DNA of 61,111 bases from the NCBI GenBank assembly GCA_949296355.1, contig CASFPS010000009.1, forward strand, positions 1-61,111, in the 5' to 3' direction. A program made the translations under genes and the position numbers. The notes under the pieces were generated by a model. The model worked only from the letters and a program-made list of their open reading frames with translations. It was not told where the DNA came from and searched no databases. Source of the stretch: an uncultured bacterium. GTDB lineage: Bacteria > Cyanobacteriota > Vampirovibrionia > Gastranaerophilales > Gastranaerophilaceae. Shown here piece after piece: positions 1 to 9,480 of this stretch. The stretch's first letter is position 1. Every line of letters begins with the position of its first letter.

Positions 1-162
1 CCCCCCCTAAAAACCAAAAGCAGCCATGGGAGCGGGTTTACACCCGCTTTATTTAAAAGTATATTATACATATCCTTAATCATTTGTATATACTCTATAT
101 TTAATATATGCCACATTCTCTGGATTTATAACGATTTGTTAAAATTTTGTTACATAAAAGTG
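1..162. other. Intergenic leader with terminator-like hairpin
   Basis: No gene is visible. An inverted repeat with 7-base arms (AGCGGGT at 31-37, ACCCGCT at 42-48) is followed by TTTATTT on the plus strand. It could end a gene that lies upstream of the window, or sit downstream of the minus-strand gene ending at 163. The rest is AT-rich. Confidence 0.45.
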
Positions 163-1647
163 CTATATACGCCTTAACAGTCTGTTATACTCGCTAATCA
201 AACGTTCTTTACCCGGTTCCATACAAATAATATCCCAGGGCAGAAGTTCATCAAGTTCAAATTCATCTTTAACTTTTATATCTAAATCCTTAAGCGCAGA
301 TTTGTACGCTCCGATTTTTCCGCCGCGCTTATAGACTTCTGCAAGAAAAGGGGCTAGTTCACTGCCGCCGCGCGATAACACACTCTGCCAGTAATCCCAT
401 TTTGCGCTTGAAAACTTGGAGGCTATTCCGAGTTTTCTGAATTCTTTTTCCAGATACTTTTGTTTATTCTCTAAGGATTTTGTATCCTCTCTTTTTGACC
501 ACTGGAGCGGGGTATGAGGTTTTGGAACAAAAGTGGAAAACGAAAATTCTATATTAAATCCCTTATTTTCATCCTTTATCAGTTTGCCGAGCCGCAAAAA
601 TTCATCTATATCAGCTGGCGTTTCTGTCGGAATCCCTATCATTGAATAAATTTTTAACCCTTTTAATCCGTTTTCTTTTGCTATTTTTACCGCATTAAGA
701 ATCTGTTCTTCCTTAAGGTTTTTATTTATAAACCGGCGGAGTCGTTCGCTTGCAGCTTCAATAGCAATTGTGGAATGCTTTTGACCGCCTTTTACCAGAG
801 TCCTAACCATATCAGGACTAACAGAATCGGTTCTGAGAGAGGAAATTCCGAGTTCTATATTAATCCCTTCATCCATTTTATTTTCAAGATATTTCATAAT
901 ATCGTTAAATCGTGGATGAGCGCTTATTTGAGCGCCGAGAAGCGCAATTTTGTTTGTATATTTTAATCCCTGCTCTATTGCTTCAATTATTTTTTCATAT
1001 TCATAGTTTCTGAAAGGCAGATTTGTATATGAGGCAGTACAGAATGCACACCGGTTCATACATCCGCGAGCAATTTCTATTATAAAAGTATTTTTAAAAT
1101 ACCCTTTATCGCTTAAAATCGGAGTATAAATTACTTCTTGAAGCCCGACGGTTGCTTTTTTTGCAGGGCTGCCTGCTATGTAAACCCCTTCTAAATCTTT
1201 TATTAATTCCAGCGCCTTCCGTTTGGAGTGATTTTTCAATATATCAAGAATTTTTTTAAAGCTTTCTTCACCGTCTCCTATCAGCATAAAATCAAAAAAT
1301 GCCTCATACGGACGCGGATTTGTTGTAATTACAGGACCGCCTGCAAAAACCAGTGGGTCGTTTTCGTCTCTTTCGTTTGCATAAAGTGGTATATCCATTT
1401 TCTCCAGAGTTTCAAAAACACCGATAAAATCAAAGTCAAAAGACATTGAAAAAGCTATGCTTCCGGCATTTTTAACCGAAGGGATATTGTCTGTTGAGGA
1501 TCTGACTGCATTTATCCCCTCTGTTGTGCTTGCAATTTTATACAGCCATAAATAACCTAAAGATGCGAGCGCAAACTCTTCTATGGCAGGATATGCCATA
1601 ATCAGATTATAACTGCCTGAGAGAGGTTTATACAAATACTTTTCCAT
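163..1647 (-). CDS. B12-binding-type radical SAM protein
   Basis: A 494-residue radical SAM enzyme. The cluster-binding motif CxxxCxxC is at C196, C200 and C203, preceded by an N-terminal region with the AGGPVxxxNP and IGDGEE motifs typical of cobalamin-binding radical SAM proteins (TIGR03960-like). The second half carries the usual SAM-barrel strands, for example the GLKGLKIYSMIGIPTET segment. Family members with a C-terminal DUF2344 domain are much longer, so that domain appears to be absent. The substrate cannot be read from the sequence. The gene abuts the next minus-strand gene with no gap and is probably co-transcribed with it. Confidence 0.85.
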   Translation of the reverse strand: MEKYLYKPLSGSYNLIMAYPAIEEFALASLGYLWLYKIASTTEGINAVRSSTDNIPSVKNAGSIAFSMSFDFDFIGVFETLEKMDIPLYANERDENDPLVFAGGPVITTNPRPYEAFFDFMLIGDGEESFKKILDILKNHSKRKALELIKDLEGVYIAGSPAKKATVGLQEVIYTPILSDKGYFKNTFIIEIARGCMNRCAFCTASYTNLPFRNYEYEKIIEAIEQGLKYTNKIALLGAQISAHPRFNDIMKYLENKMDEGINIELGISSLRTDSVSPDMVRTLVKGGQKHSTIAIEAASERLRRFINKNLKEEQILNAVKIAKENGLKGLKIYSMIGIPTETPADIDEFLRLGKLIKDENKGFNIEFSFSTFVPKPHTPLQWSKREDTKSLENKQKYLEKEFRKLGIASKFSSAKWDYWQSVLSRGGSELAPFLAEVYKRGGKIGAYKSALKDLDIKVKDEFELDELLPWDIICMEPGKERLISEYNRLLRRI

Positions 1648-2673
1648 TTAGTTTACATTCTTTATATAAAGTTCCTGAATCAGAACGCACACCGTTGCAG
1701 CAATTGCAGGTGCAAAAATTACCCCGACTACCCCGAGATACTGCGCCGTAACAAACAGGAAGAAATATATTATTAACGGGTGCAAGTCAAGGAATTTCCC
1801 GAAAACATAAGGTCTTACAAGATTGTTTTCAGCCCACTGGGCAAATACGAATAAAAGTATTACAAGTGCAATTGTGAGCGGACCCATTTTATATGCAACA
1901 AGGAGCGTGATTACAAGAGCAATCCCCGGTCCCACAACCGGAATTATATCCAGAATAGCATTCAACACTCCGAGCAGAAGCGCATAATCTACTCCCATAA
2001 GCATTAATCCTACAGTCATAATTAAACCGACACAAAATATAGTCACAATAAGAGCCAGCACATATCCGCCGATTTTCTGGGATATAGTCTCAAGAATCTC
2101 TTCTGCTCTTTCTTTCATTTGTGTTGGAAACAGGCTGCTGTAAGTCTTTTTTACGGTTTCTTTATCTACAAGAAAATAATATACAATAATACATGCCGCA
2201 AGGAAATATACAATTCCTGATGCAAAATTCATGCTGAAAGTTATTGAATTGTTAACGAATTTTGTTGTAAACCCTGAGGCCGTAGAAAGAAGTTCTCCTA
2301 TATCAAGCTGGGCAATGGCTGATTTGCTTAAAAGAGGAGTTTGAAGTAAAAAGGTTTTTACCGTTGTAATATGCTCAGGAAGAAGCATAAGGAAAGATTT
2401 AATCTGATGTCCCGCAACAACAAAAAGCGGAATTATAAACAGAAAAGATGCCAGCAAAACGCCGCAGAGTACTATTGTTGAAGCCAGAGAACGGTTCATT
2501 TTTTTAGTCATTTTATCAACAATGGGATTAAGCGAGCATGCAATTACGTATGATGCAAAAAACAGGATTGCTGTATCTTTTATTTTAGTAATAAAGACTA
2601 AAAACAGAATCGCTATAATAAAAAATATAATATTTTTTACGGTAATATACTTCTTTACAAAAATATCAAACAT
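1648..2673 (-). CDS. AI-2E / PerM-family membrane transporter
   Basis: A 341-residue integral membrane protein with paired N-terminal helices (about residues 12-48), a helix near 60-85, a long soluble stretch and four or more C-terminal helices. The motif VDYALLLGVLNAILDIIPVVGP is the family hallmark of UPF0118 permeases, though it is only described here by position near residues 230-250. Family members have been linked to autoinducer-2 or ion export, and the cargo here is unknown. It ends directly at the start of the radical SAM gene, so the two probably form an operon read leftward. Confidence 0.88.
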   Translation of the reverse strand: MFDIFVKKYITVKNIIFFIIAILFLVFITKIKDTAILFFASYVIACSLNPIVDKMTKKMNRSLASTIVLCGVLLASFLFIIPLFVVAGHQIKSFLMLLPEHITTVKTFLLQTPLLSKSAIAQLDIGELLSTASGFTTKFVNNSITFSMNFASGIVYFLAACIIVYYFLVDKETVKKTYSSLFPTQMKERAEEILETISQKIGGYVLALIVTIFCVGLIMTVGLMLMGVDYALLLGVLNAILDIIPVVGPGIALVITLLVAYKMGPLTIALVILLFVFAQWAENNLVRPYVFGKFLDLHPLIIYFFLFVTAQYLGVVGVIFAPAIAATVCVLIQELYIKNVN

Positions 2674-2734
2674 TAAAAACTCCTTATCCTCTCAGACAAT
2701 ACTATCATAAAAAAAATTATGATAATATATATAG

Positions 2735-3514
2735 GTGGACAATTTATTAGAAATTAAAAATCTGACTGTAGAGTATAACAGTTTAAATAAGAAGAATAAA
2801 AGTTCCGTAGTTGCGGTAAACGATGTTTCATTCCAGATAAAAGAGGGAGAAACGTACGCGCTTGCAGGAGAGTCAGGATGCGGGAAATCGACTCTTGCAA
2901 AAGCCGTCACAAAACTTGTTAAGCCAAAGTCTGGCGAGATTCTTTTTGAAGGTAAAAATATTTTCTCTCAAACAAAGGAAGAAATGAAAAATTACCCTAA
3001 AGATGTTCAGATGATATTTCAGAACCCGTATTCCAGCCTTAACCCTAAAATGAAAATCGGTGATATCCTAAAGGAGCCTTTGGATATTAACACAAAATTT
3101 TCAAGCAAAGAGAAAAAATCCCTTGTGAAAAATATCCTTGAAGAAGTCGGTTTACCGGAAAGTTCTATTGAATTATATCCGCATGAATTTTCCGGAGGGC
3201 AGAGGCAGCGTATAGCTATAGCAAGAGCGTTGATTTTAAATCCTAAACTTATTATAGCTGACGAGCCGGTAAGTGCACTTGATGCAAGTATTCAGGCACA
3301 AATAATTAATCTGTTAAAAGAATTAAAAAGACATAAAAAATTAACTGTTCTATTTATATCACATGATTTAAACGTCATAAGATATCTTGCTGACCGGGTC
3401 GGAATAATGTATTTTGGTAAATTAATCGAAGAGAATACCACGGGAAATATATTCCGTTATCCTAAGGAAGAGTATACCAAAACGCTTCTAAACTCTGCAC
3501 CGGTTCTGCATTAA
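2735..3514 (+). CDS. Oligopeptide/dipeptide-type ABC transporter ATPase
   Basis: A 259-residue ABC ATPase of the OppF/DppF type. The Walker A motif GESGCGKST is at residues 45-53, the signature FSGGQRQR follows near 150, and Walker B with LIIADEPVSALD near 170. OppF proteins usually run to about 320 residues with a C-terminal oligo_HPY region, which is missing here. No permease or binding-protein gene lies next to it. The start is GTG, chosen because it gives the family's normal N-terminus; a -10-like GATAAT at 2721-2726 leaves almost no leader. Its stop overlaps the stop of the opposing TPR gene within one TTAA palindrome. Confidence 0.85.
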   Translation: MDNLLEIKNLTVEYNSLNKKNKSSVVAVNDVSFQIKEGETYALAGESGCGKSTLAKAVTKLVKPKSGEILFEGKNIFSQTKEEMKNYPKDVQMIFQNPYSSLNPKMKIGDILKEPLDINTKFSSKEKKSLVKNILEEVGLPESSIELYPHEFSGGQRQRIAIARALILNPKLIIADEPVSALDASIQAQIINLLKELKRHKKLTVLFISHDLNVIRYLADRVGIMYFGKLIEENTTGNIFRYPKEEYTKTLLNSAPVLH

Positions 3515-4845
3515 GATTTGATTGTTTTTAAAGGCAGGCGCATTGTATTCACAAGAGTTTTATACTTGTCATCTTTGTATAAATAAATATCTATAACATA
3601 TTGCTCTAATTCTCGTTTTGTAAAAATATTCTTACCAAAAACAACCTGAATTTCATCCGTAACCCCGCCGTTAGAATACAGAATTGATTTTTTTGAAACA
3701 CATTGCCTGCTCACAACTTCTATCGGCTTATCTTTATCAACATGTCTTAAGACAAAATCCGCAGAAAGATTTCTTATATCAGATCCGGAGACATTCTTTA
3801 TCCTGTATGTTCCTTTAAGCCTGTATTTTAGCCAGATTTTTCTTACAATAAAGCTGTCCAGATAGATTTCAACATCGTTTTTGTATACAACCTTATTATT
3901 AATAAAAAGATCCAGAGAATGAATTTTATATCTGTAATATTTTCCCTGCGTAGACTCTCCTTTGAGATCAGAAATATTAGCAGATTTCAACAAAGCTTTT
4001 GAATAAACTCCGTAATCTATATCCTGAGGTCGTTCTTCAACCAATTTTTCAAAATACTTAACAGATTTTTCCGGATCTAAGTCTGAATATATAATAGCTA
4101 ATTTATATCTGATTTGAAAATCGTCCGGTCGATATTGTTCTGCTTTATGCAAAAATCTGACAGCATCGGAATTATACCCGCTTGTAACCATAACGTCTGC
4201 TGTTTCTGTATAAGCATTTACAATACGTTCGATAATTGCACTATCCACGACGCTATCTTTATTGACAAATTTATCATAATAATATTTTGACTTTTCGTAA
4301 CATTTTGCAGCACTTAAAAATTTGCCTATAGAAAAATATTTATCCCCCATTTCCATATAAGAACGGGTTTTAAATTTTACCAGACTCTTGTTTTTTACAT
4401 CCCTTGCTGATTTTATAACATTATTAGCCTGTTCAAACTTTTCCTGAGCTATCAGCACTCTGGCAAGGCGGTAATAGGGAAGATAAACCCCGGGTCTTGC
4501 TTTATCAAGTGCCAATTCATACGCAGACTGCGCATTTATATAATCATTCGCAGCCTCATACAAAAAACCGACCTGCATACAAACGGAATATCTTTTCTGA
4601 CGCAAATCTTTCATAAAATCAGACTGGGTTATGAGCTGCCTTGCGAGCTGCTCATCTATCTTTTGCTGCTGCTCGACATTTACATAGAGATTTTTTATCA
4701 TTTCACTTCTGGCATGAATGGATAAGAGCAAAGTAAAAACAAAAGCAACAAGAAAAGATATACCAATGGTTTTGGCATACTCTGTAAATATTCGTATAAC
4801 CGTTTTTTTCCCATTATATCTTGACTGTTTTTCTTCTTTAATCAT
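3511..4845 (-). CDS. Membrane-anchored TPR protein
   Basis: A 444-residue protein with one transmembrane helix at about residues 25-45 and then tetratricopeptide-like helical repeats (for example GFLYEAANDYINAQSAYELA, PYYRLARVLIAQ and AKCYEKSKYYY) to about residue 290. The last 150 residues look like a beta-rich domain of unknown type. The short N-terminal tail and single helix suggest that most of it is outside the cytoplasm. It overlaps mgtC by 8 bases, so translation is probably coupled. A scaffold role is likely but no function can be named. Confidence 0.75.
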   Translation of the reverse strand: MIKEEKQSRYNGKKTVIRIFTEYAKTIGISFLVAFVFTLLLSIHARSEMIKNLYVNVEQQQKIDEQLARQLITQSDFMKDLRQKRYSVCMQVGFLYEAANDYINAQSAYELALDKARPGVYLPYYRLARVLIAQEKFEQANNVIKSARDVKNKSLVKFKTRSYMEMGDKYFSIGKFLSAAKCYEKSKYYYDKFVNKDSVVDSAIIERIVNAYTETADVMVTSGYNSDAVRFLHKAEQYRPDDFQIRYKLAIIYSDLDPEKSVKYFEKLVEERPQDIDYGVYSKALLKSANISDLKGESTQGKYYRYKIHSLDLFINNKVVYKNDVEIYLDSFIVRKIWLKYRLKGTYRIKNVSGSDIRNLSADFVLRHVDKDKPIEVVSRQCVSKKSILYSNGGVTDEIQVVFGKNIFTKRELEQYVIDIYLYKDDKYKTLVNTMRLPLKTIKS

Positions 4846-5557
4846 TTATTTCCTGCAGCGAAATAGAATCAAGCGGTACAAGATTATTTAATTTCTTGTA
4901 AAATTCTTCCATCTTCTTTTTATTTCCGAGATCGAAAGTAGATGTTATTCTTGCTTTCTCAGGATTTTCCAGAAGTTTTTTTGATGAAAAATCCCGCATA
5001 TTTTCTACGTTTTTATTTAAAAAGTCATAAACTTTATCCACATCATTTATATTTAGATAAACCGTAACTTTACACCTTCTGACCTGTTTTCCGCTTGCAG
5101 GCAGAAACTGTCTTTCAAAGATTCTGATTAGCGTAAGAACAGCCACACTCAGTACCGTTGCGATTATTGCAACATCAAACATGCCGGAACCGCATGCCAT
5201 ACCGATGCTTGCGGCAATCCAGAGAGTTGCAGCAGTTGTTAAGCCGAATACCATAGGTCCGTTTCTAAGAACTGTTCCGGCGCCGATAAAACCGATACCG
5301 GTTACTATTTGTGCTGCAACACGCGAAGTATCCCTGATTCCGGTTGCATTTGATATCACTACATTATCACCGCTTGCGTAAGTCGGAAACGCATATATTG
5401 AAAGCAGCGTAAATACGCAGGCGCCGAGACACACAAGAATATGGGTTCTAAGACCCGCATATTTGTTTGTCAATTCACGCTCCAGTCCCAGAGCAAACCC
5501 CAGAATAAGGGCTAAAAATAATCTTATTATGAATTCTGCATTAAAAAATGTATCCAT
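4838..5557 (-). CDS. mgtC: MgtC/SapB family membrane protein
   Basis: A 239-residue protein with the MgtC fold: helix 1 with LGFALGLERE (a conserved charged motif), GLRTHILVCLGAC, then GIGFIGAGTVLRNG and GLTTAATLWIAASIGMACG, all in four or five N-terminal helices. A cytosolic C-terminal domain follows from about residue 150. The family modulates magnesium homeostasis or the F-type ATP synthase in pathogens; in other bacteria its role is less clear. It is the first gene of the leftward pair with the TPR protein. Confidence 0.88.
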   Translation of the reverse strand: MDTFFNAEFIIRLFLALILGFALGLERELTNKYAGLRTHILVCLGACVFTLLSIYAFPTYASGDNVVISNATGIRDTSRVAAQIVTGIGFIGAGTVLRNGPMVFGLTTAATLWIAASIGMACGSGMFDVAIIATVLSVAVLTLIRIFERQFLPASGKQVRRCKVTVYLNINDVDKVYDFLNKNVENMRDFSSKKLLENPEKARITSTFDLGNKKKMEEFYKKLNNLVPLDSISLQEIND

Positions 5558-5639
5558 TAAATCTCTCTCCCATAAATTATATAATACAATATTTAGAGTA
5601 AAATATCAATGACACATAGCCAAAATACACGTTTTCGGG

Positions 5640-5645
5640 TATAAT
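5640..5645 (+). promoter_or_regulatory. -10 box of the dGTPase-like gene
   Basis: A perfect TATAAT lies 7 bases ahead of the ATG at 5653. A start site at the usual distance would fall on or next to the A of the start codon, so the mRNA is probably leaderless. No good Shine-Dalgarno sequence precedes the ATG, and the -35 region is weak. Confidence 0.5.
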
Positions 5646-5652
5646 ACGAAGT

Positions 5653-6681
5653 ATGATAAATACAAAAAGCATAAAAGATGAACTTGAAGAAAGAGAATTT
5701 GAAATTCTTAGTCCTTACGCTACAAAATGCAAAAATTCTAAAGGCAGGAAGCGTGAGAGAATTGAAAAGTTTGCAATAAGGACTGAGTTTCAGAGAGATA
5801 GAGATAAAATACTTCATTCAAAGTCCTTCAGAAGATTGAAACATAAAACGCAGGTATTTTTGTCTCCTTATAATGACCATTTCAGAACAAGACTTACGCA
5901 TACGCTTGAAGTTTCCCAGATTGGAAGAACTATGGCAAGAGCTTTGAGGCTTAATGAAGATCTTGTAGAGGCAATTGCACTCGGTCATGATCTCGGGCAT
6001 ACTCCATTCGGGCATTGCGGCGAAAGTATTCTTGATGAGCTTTTACCGGAGGGATTTCATCATAATCTTCAAAGTGTGAGAGTTGTAGAAGTTCTTGAAG
6101 ATATGAATTTATGCAGGGAAACCGTAGACGGAATTTTGACCCATACGTGGGGCTATAAGCCTAAAACGCCGGAGGCGCAGGTTGTTCAATATGCCGATAA
6201 AATTGCGTATATTAACCATGATATAGAAGATTCTATCCGCGCCGGAATAATTTCCGAAAGCGACCTGCCTGCTGATTGCACAAAGTACTATACTTCTAAC
6301 CAGTCGGCAAGGCTCGGAAAAATGATTACAGATGTAATAACAAGCTCTATGGATAAAGAAAAAGTTACCATGTCTGAAGAAGGCTGGTTTTATGTAACGA
6401 AGCTCAGGACGTGGATGTTTGATAATGTATATCTTGACCCTATTGCAAAAGCAGAGGAGAAAAAATCCCGCAATATTATAAGAGCATTGTATGAGCATTA
6501 TACAGAAATGCTGCAAGCGTATTATAAACAGGAGGAAATTCCTCAGATTGTAACGGATTATATTTCAGGTATGACAGATCAGTATGCTATAAGACGGTAT
6601 AAAGATTTGTTTATCCCGATGCCTTTAGCAGAACGCACAAATGACGATGCACTTTTAAAGAAAGCGCGTGAAAGAGAATGA
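5653..6681 (+). CDS. dgt: dGTP triphosphohydrolase-like HD-domain protein
   Basis: A 342-residue HD-superfamily protein of the deoxyguanosinetriphosphate triphosphohydrolase-like family. Metal ligands are visible at H83, H112-D113 (in ALGHDLGHTPFGHCGE) and D182 (in QYADKIAYINHD). The family removes triphosphate from dNTPs and helps control nucleotide pools; the shorter type-2 members are often poorly characterised. The start is the first ATG after a perfect -10 box. The stop overlaps the ATG of the next gene as ATGA, so the two are translationally coupled. Confidence 0.9.
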   Translation: MINTKSIKDELEEREFEILSPYATKCKNSKGRKRERIEKFAIRTEFQRDRDKILHSKSFRRLKHKTQVFLSPYNDHFRTRLTHTLEVSQIGRTMARALRLNEDLVEAIALGHDLGHTPFGHCGESILDELLPEGFHHNLQSVRVVEVLEDMNLCRETVDGILTHTWGYKPKTPEAQVVQYADKIAYINHDIEDSIRAGIISESDLPADCTKYYTSNQSARLGKMITDVITSSMDKEKVTMSEEGWFYVTKLRTWMFDNVYLDPIAKAEEKKSRNIIRALYEHYTEMLQAYYKQEEIPQIVTDYISGMTDQYAIRRYKDLFIPMPLAERTNDDALLKKARERE

Positions 6682-7313
6682 AATTAATCAAATATTCTGA
6701 CTATACGGGTGAAGAGAATATGCAAATTGATGCGGATATTCTTGAAAATGCAATAGCTTCGGGGGCAAAAGAACCTGTATTCAGGCTCTACGGCTGGAAA
6801 CCCAAATGTATTTCTCTTGGCAGAAACCAGAAAGATGAATTTTTAACCGGAGAAATTCCCGCGGTAAGAAGACTAACAGGCGGAAGAGCACTTTTGCATG
6901 ACAATGAAATCACGTATAGTTATGTAAGTCCGGCTTCCTTAATTACAAATGGCGAAAGCGTTGTTGAATCTTACAAATATATTTCGGGAATTTTAATTGA
7001 CTTCTTTAGAACTCTCGGAGTAGAACTGGATTTTGGAGAAAACAAAAGGGTTTCAACCCATTTTGATTACTGTATGCTGGTTTCAACAGGCGCGGATGTT
7101 TGTTATCAGGGTAAAAAACTGATAGGCTCTGCCCAGTGCAGAAAGCAAGGATACATACTCCAGCACGGCTCTATTCTTTTTGATTATGACAAAGAACTTT
7201 TAGAACGGCTGTTTGGAGAAGAGGTGAGAGGAATTACCTGCATAAAAGAAATCATGCCGGATATTACAAAAAAAGATATTATTGACAGATTAGAGAGTTT
7301 TATAAAAGCCTGA
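6678..7313 (+). CDS. Lipoate-protein ligase / octanoyltransferase family protein
   Basis: A 211-residue member of the biotin/lipoate A/B ligase fold. RRLTGGRALLHDNEITYSY at about residues 64-82 is the lipoyl-binding core, and KKLIGSAQCRKQGYILQHGS contains the conserved lysine. At this length it could be a lipoate ligase (LplA) or an octanoyltransferase of the LipM type, which sequence inspection alone cannot decide. Its likely targets are lipoyl domains such as glycine-cleavage H protein, which fits the gcvPB gene found later in the window. It is coupled to the dGTPase-like gene by a 4-base overlap. Confidence 0.85.
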   Translation: MKLIKYSDYTGEENMQIDADILENAIASGAKEPVFRLYGWKPKCISLGRNQKDEFLTGEIPAVRRLTGGRALLHDNEITYSYVSPASLITNGESVVESYKYISGILIDFFRTLGVELDFGENKRVSTHFDYCMLVSTGADVCYQGKKLIGSAQCRKQGYILQHGSILFDYDKELLERLFGEEVRGITCIKEIMPDITKKDIIDRLESFIKA

Positions 7314-7333
7314 TACTAAAAAGCATCAGGCTT
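7306..7333 (-). terminator. Intrinsic terminator of the EF-hand-like gene
   Basis: Perfect 9-base arms (AAGCCTGAT at 7306-7314, ATCAGGCTT at 7325-7333). On the minus strand the hairpin runs into TTTTATAAAA, so it best serves the gene at 7348-8016. It also overlaps the end of the plus-strand ligase gene. Confidence 0.65.
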
Positions 7334-7347
7334 GATTAACTAGTTAT

Positions 7348-8016
7348 TTATTGAGTACTCATCTTACTCTGTCCGGATTCTGCTTGTGCAATCTCTTTAT
7401 TAGCCATTGATTCGTCTTCAGTTTCAACAACTGCACCCATTGCATAATCGTTTCCATTGTAGGTATAATGTATTTCTATAGAAATACCATCTATAACCTT
7501 TTCTACAACAGCTTTACCATCTGAATCAAAAGAAATCACATCGTTTTCACTATTACCGTAATAGTCATCTACGTTAATTTTAATATTAGTAACTCCATTA
7601 GGTACACCTTTAAATTTAAAACCCTCTAAAGTTTTATGCTCTGCAATATAATCAGCAGCCTCTCCTGCTAATTCATTCATATCTTCATGTGCAGATTCTA
7701 GAGTATCTTCGTCCACCTTCGTTTGGAAATCTTCACTCTTATTGCTGCTGTATATAAAAGCTCCGATACCCATACGCTGCGTAATTGTTCTTGCCATATT
7801 TTTTGCAACATCAGACCATTTAGACATATCCAGAGCTTCGTCTGCATTGTCTTCGCTGTACATGGCCTCTGCATTAGTTAAGGCTTCCTGTGCCTGCGTA
7901 AAAATATCCTTGGAAATTTTTCCATCCTTCTTGCCATCCATAGCATCTAAAGCTTCCGCTTCAGACTTGTATATGCCTAATTTAGCCATAGCATCATTTA
8001 CTGAAAAACCACTCAT
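7348..8016 (-). CDS. Unknown acidic protein with EF-hand-like loop, sigma-28-type promoter
   Basis: A 222-residue acidic protein not recognised as a known family. Near residues 27-37 it has an EF-hand-like loop (DGKKDGKIS) between two helices. A helical middle part (60-125) and a beta-rich C-terminal half (130-205) follow, with a Ser/Gln-rich tail. There is no signal peptide and no membrane helix. A good Shine-Dalgarno (AGGAG) precedes the ATG. The gene stands alone, with its own terminator and a near-perfect sigma-28-type promoter at 8052-8078. The same promoter type drives the 548-residue unknown protein at 14883, so both may belong to one regulon. Confidence 0.75.
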   Translation of the reverse strand: MSGFSVNDAMAKLGIYKSEAEALDAMDGKKDGKISKDIFTQAQEALTNAEAMYSEDNADEALDMSKWSDVAKNMARTITQRMGIGAFIYSSNKSEDFQTKVDEDTLESAHEDMNELAGEAADYIAEHKTLEGFKFKGVPNGVTNIKINVDDYYGNSENDVISFDSDGKAVVEKVIDGISIEIHYTYNGNDYAMGAVVETEDESMANKEIAQAESGQSKMSTQ

Positions 8017-8051
8017 ATTATTTCTCCTATATTTATTACATCCATTTTAAT

Positions 8052-8078
8052 ATATCGGCAAGATTAGAAAAAACTTTA
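8052..8078 (-). promoter_or_regulatory. Sigma-28 (FliA)-type promoter
   Basis: On the minus strand TAAAGTTT (8078-8071), an 11-base spacer and GCCGATAT (8059-8052) match the FliA consensus TAAAGTTT-N11-GCCGATAA at 15 of 16 positions. The start codon is at 8016, giving a leader of about 30 bases that carries an AGGAG ribosome-binding site. Confidence 0.8.
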
Positions 8079-8112
8079 GGAATTTTATGACAATATTTAC
8101 AAAATTTTACAT

Positions 8113-9480
8113 TTAAACATTTATAACAGCAACATCTTCTATATGATAAGTGTGAGGAAACATATCAAACGGCTGGATAAAATCAACTTTTGCGCCTTTT
8201 TCTTTTAAATACTTTAAATCTCTGGCAAGTGTTGCAGGATTGCAGGAAACATAGATTATTTTGTGCTTAGTTAATTTTAAAGCATAATCAAGAGATTCAT
8301 TTGTACACCCCTTTCTCGGAGGGTCTAAAATCGTTACATCAAAGCATTTACCCTGCGTTTTCAAGATCTGTTCAAAAAATTTTGCGGCATCCATATTATA
8401 TAATTCAAGATTAGTAAGTTTATTTTCTGCTGCAACTTCTCTTGCTAAATCCACGGACTCCTTAACTTCTTCTACACTTACAACTTTCTCTGCAACATCT
8501 GAAAGCACAATTCCGAATGCGGTAATTCCCGCATAAGCATCCAATATTACAGGTTTTTCAAAATTATCACTAATGTATTTTTTTACATATTCAAAAATAT
8601 TATTAGCACTCTCCGGATTTACCTGAAAGAAGGTCTTTACTCCGACTTTAAAAACTTTATCACACAATTTCTCTTCAATAAAACCGTCTCCAAACAGGTT
8701 TTCAGTCTTTTCTCCGAGAATAAGATTTGTTTTCCTGTTATTAAAATTTACCCCGGCTCCGGATACTTCTTCAAAATTATCAAAAATTCTTTTTGCAAGC
8801 TCTTTTATATTTTGAGGGATTTTTGAATCATTAATAACAAGGATTACAAGAATTTTACCCGTATAATTTGAAACCCGCATAACTACATGCCTTAAAATTC
8901 CGGAATGAATTTTCTCATCATACCCGGAAACCCCGAGAGTTTGCCCCTCTTCTCTTATGAATTCAATAATTCTGTCACAAATCTCCGGCTGAATCGGGCA
9001 GTATTTTATATTTACTATCTCATGGCTTGACGGTTTATAATACCCTGCAAGAAGCCTTTTAGAGTTTTTTGTCTGTGAAATCGGATACTGAATTTTGTGC
9101 CTGTAATTCCTGACTTGCGGACTTGGAATAACATTTCTTACTTCAAATTCCATCCCTGCAATAGAACGCATGGCATCTTTTACCATCTCCCGCTTTAATT
9201 CAAGCTGGTAATTATAATCTATAAATTGAAGCTGGCATGAGCCGCATACTTTTTGCATAGGGCAAAACGGTTCAATCCTATGCGGGGACGGAGATATAAT
9301 TTCAGTTATTTTACCAAAGGCAAAATTTTTGTTTTTCTTAAAAACTTTGACCTTAACGATATCTCCCGGACAGGAATTTTCAACAAAAATTACAAAACCG
9401 TCAACTTTGGCAATGCCTGAGCCGGTATTTGAGAGCTTTTCTATTTTTACTTCTAATTCATCGGGAATTACTGCTTGCAT
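8113..9480 (-). CDS. rlmD: 23S rRNA (uracil-C5)-methyltransferase RlmD-type
   Basis: A 455-residue TrmA/RlmD-family RNA methyltransferase. An N-terminal TRAM domain (about 5-60) is followed by the iron-sulfur cysteines in CPMQKVCGSCQ and CPIQPEIC, and a SAM-binding methylase domain. DPPRKGC and the catalytic-cysteine motif YVSCNPATLARD are near the C-terminus. The family methylates uridine 1939 or 747 of 23S rRNA using SAM; which site this enzyme modifies is not decided by the motifs. The start overlaps the upstream exonuclease gene by 13 bases. Confidence 0.9.
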   Translation of the reverse strand: MQAVIPDELEVKIEKLSNTGSGIAKVDGFVIFVENSCPGDIVKVKVFKKNKNFAFGKITEIISPSPHRIEPFCPMQKVCGSCQLQFIDYNYQLELKREMVKDAMRSIAGMEFEVRNVIPSPQVRNYRHKIQYPISQTKNSKRLLAGYYKPSSHEIVNIKYCPIQPEICDRIIEFIREEGQTLGVSGYDEKIHSGILRHVVMRVSNYTGKILVILVINDSKIPQNIKELAKRIFDNFEEVSGAGVNFNNRKTNLILGEKTENLFGDGFIEEKLCDKVFKVGVKTFFQVNPESANNIFEYVKKYISDNFEKPVILDAYAGITAFGIVLSDVAEKVVSVEEVKESVDLAREVAAENKLTNLELYNMDAAKFFEQILKTQGKCFDVTILDPPRKGCTNESLDYALKLTKHKIIYVSCNPATLARDLKYLKEKGAKVDFIQPFDMFPHTYHIEDVAVINV

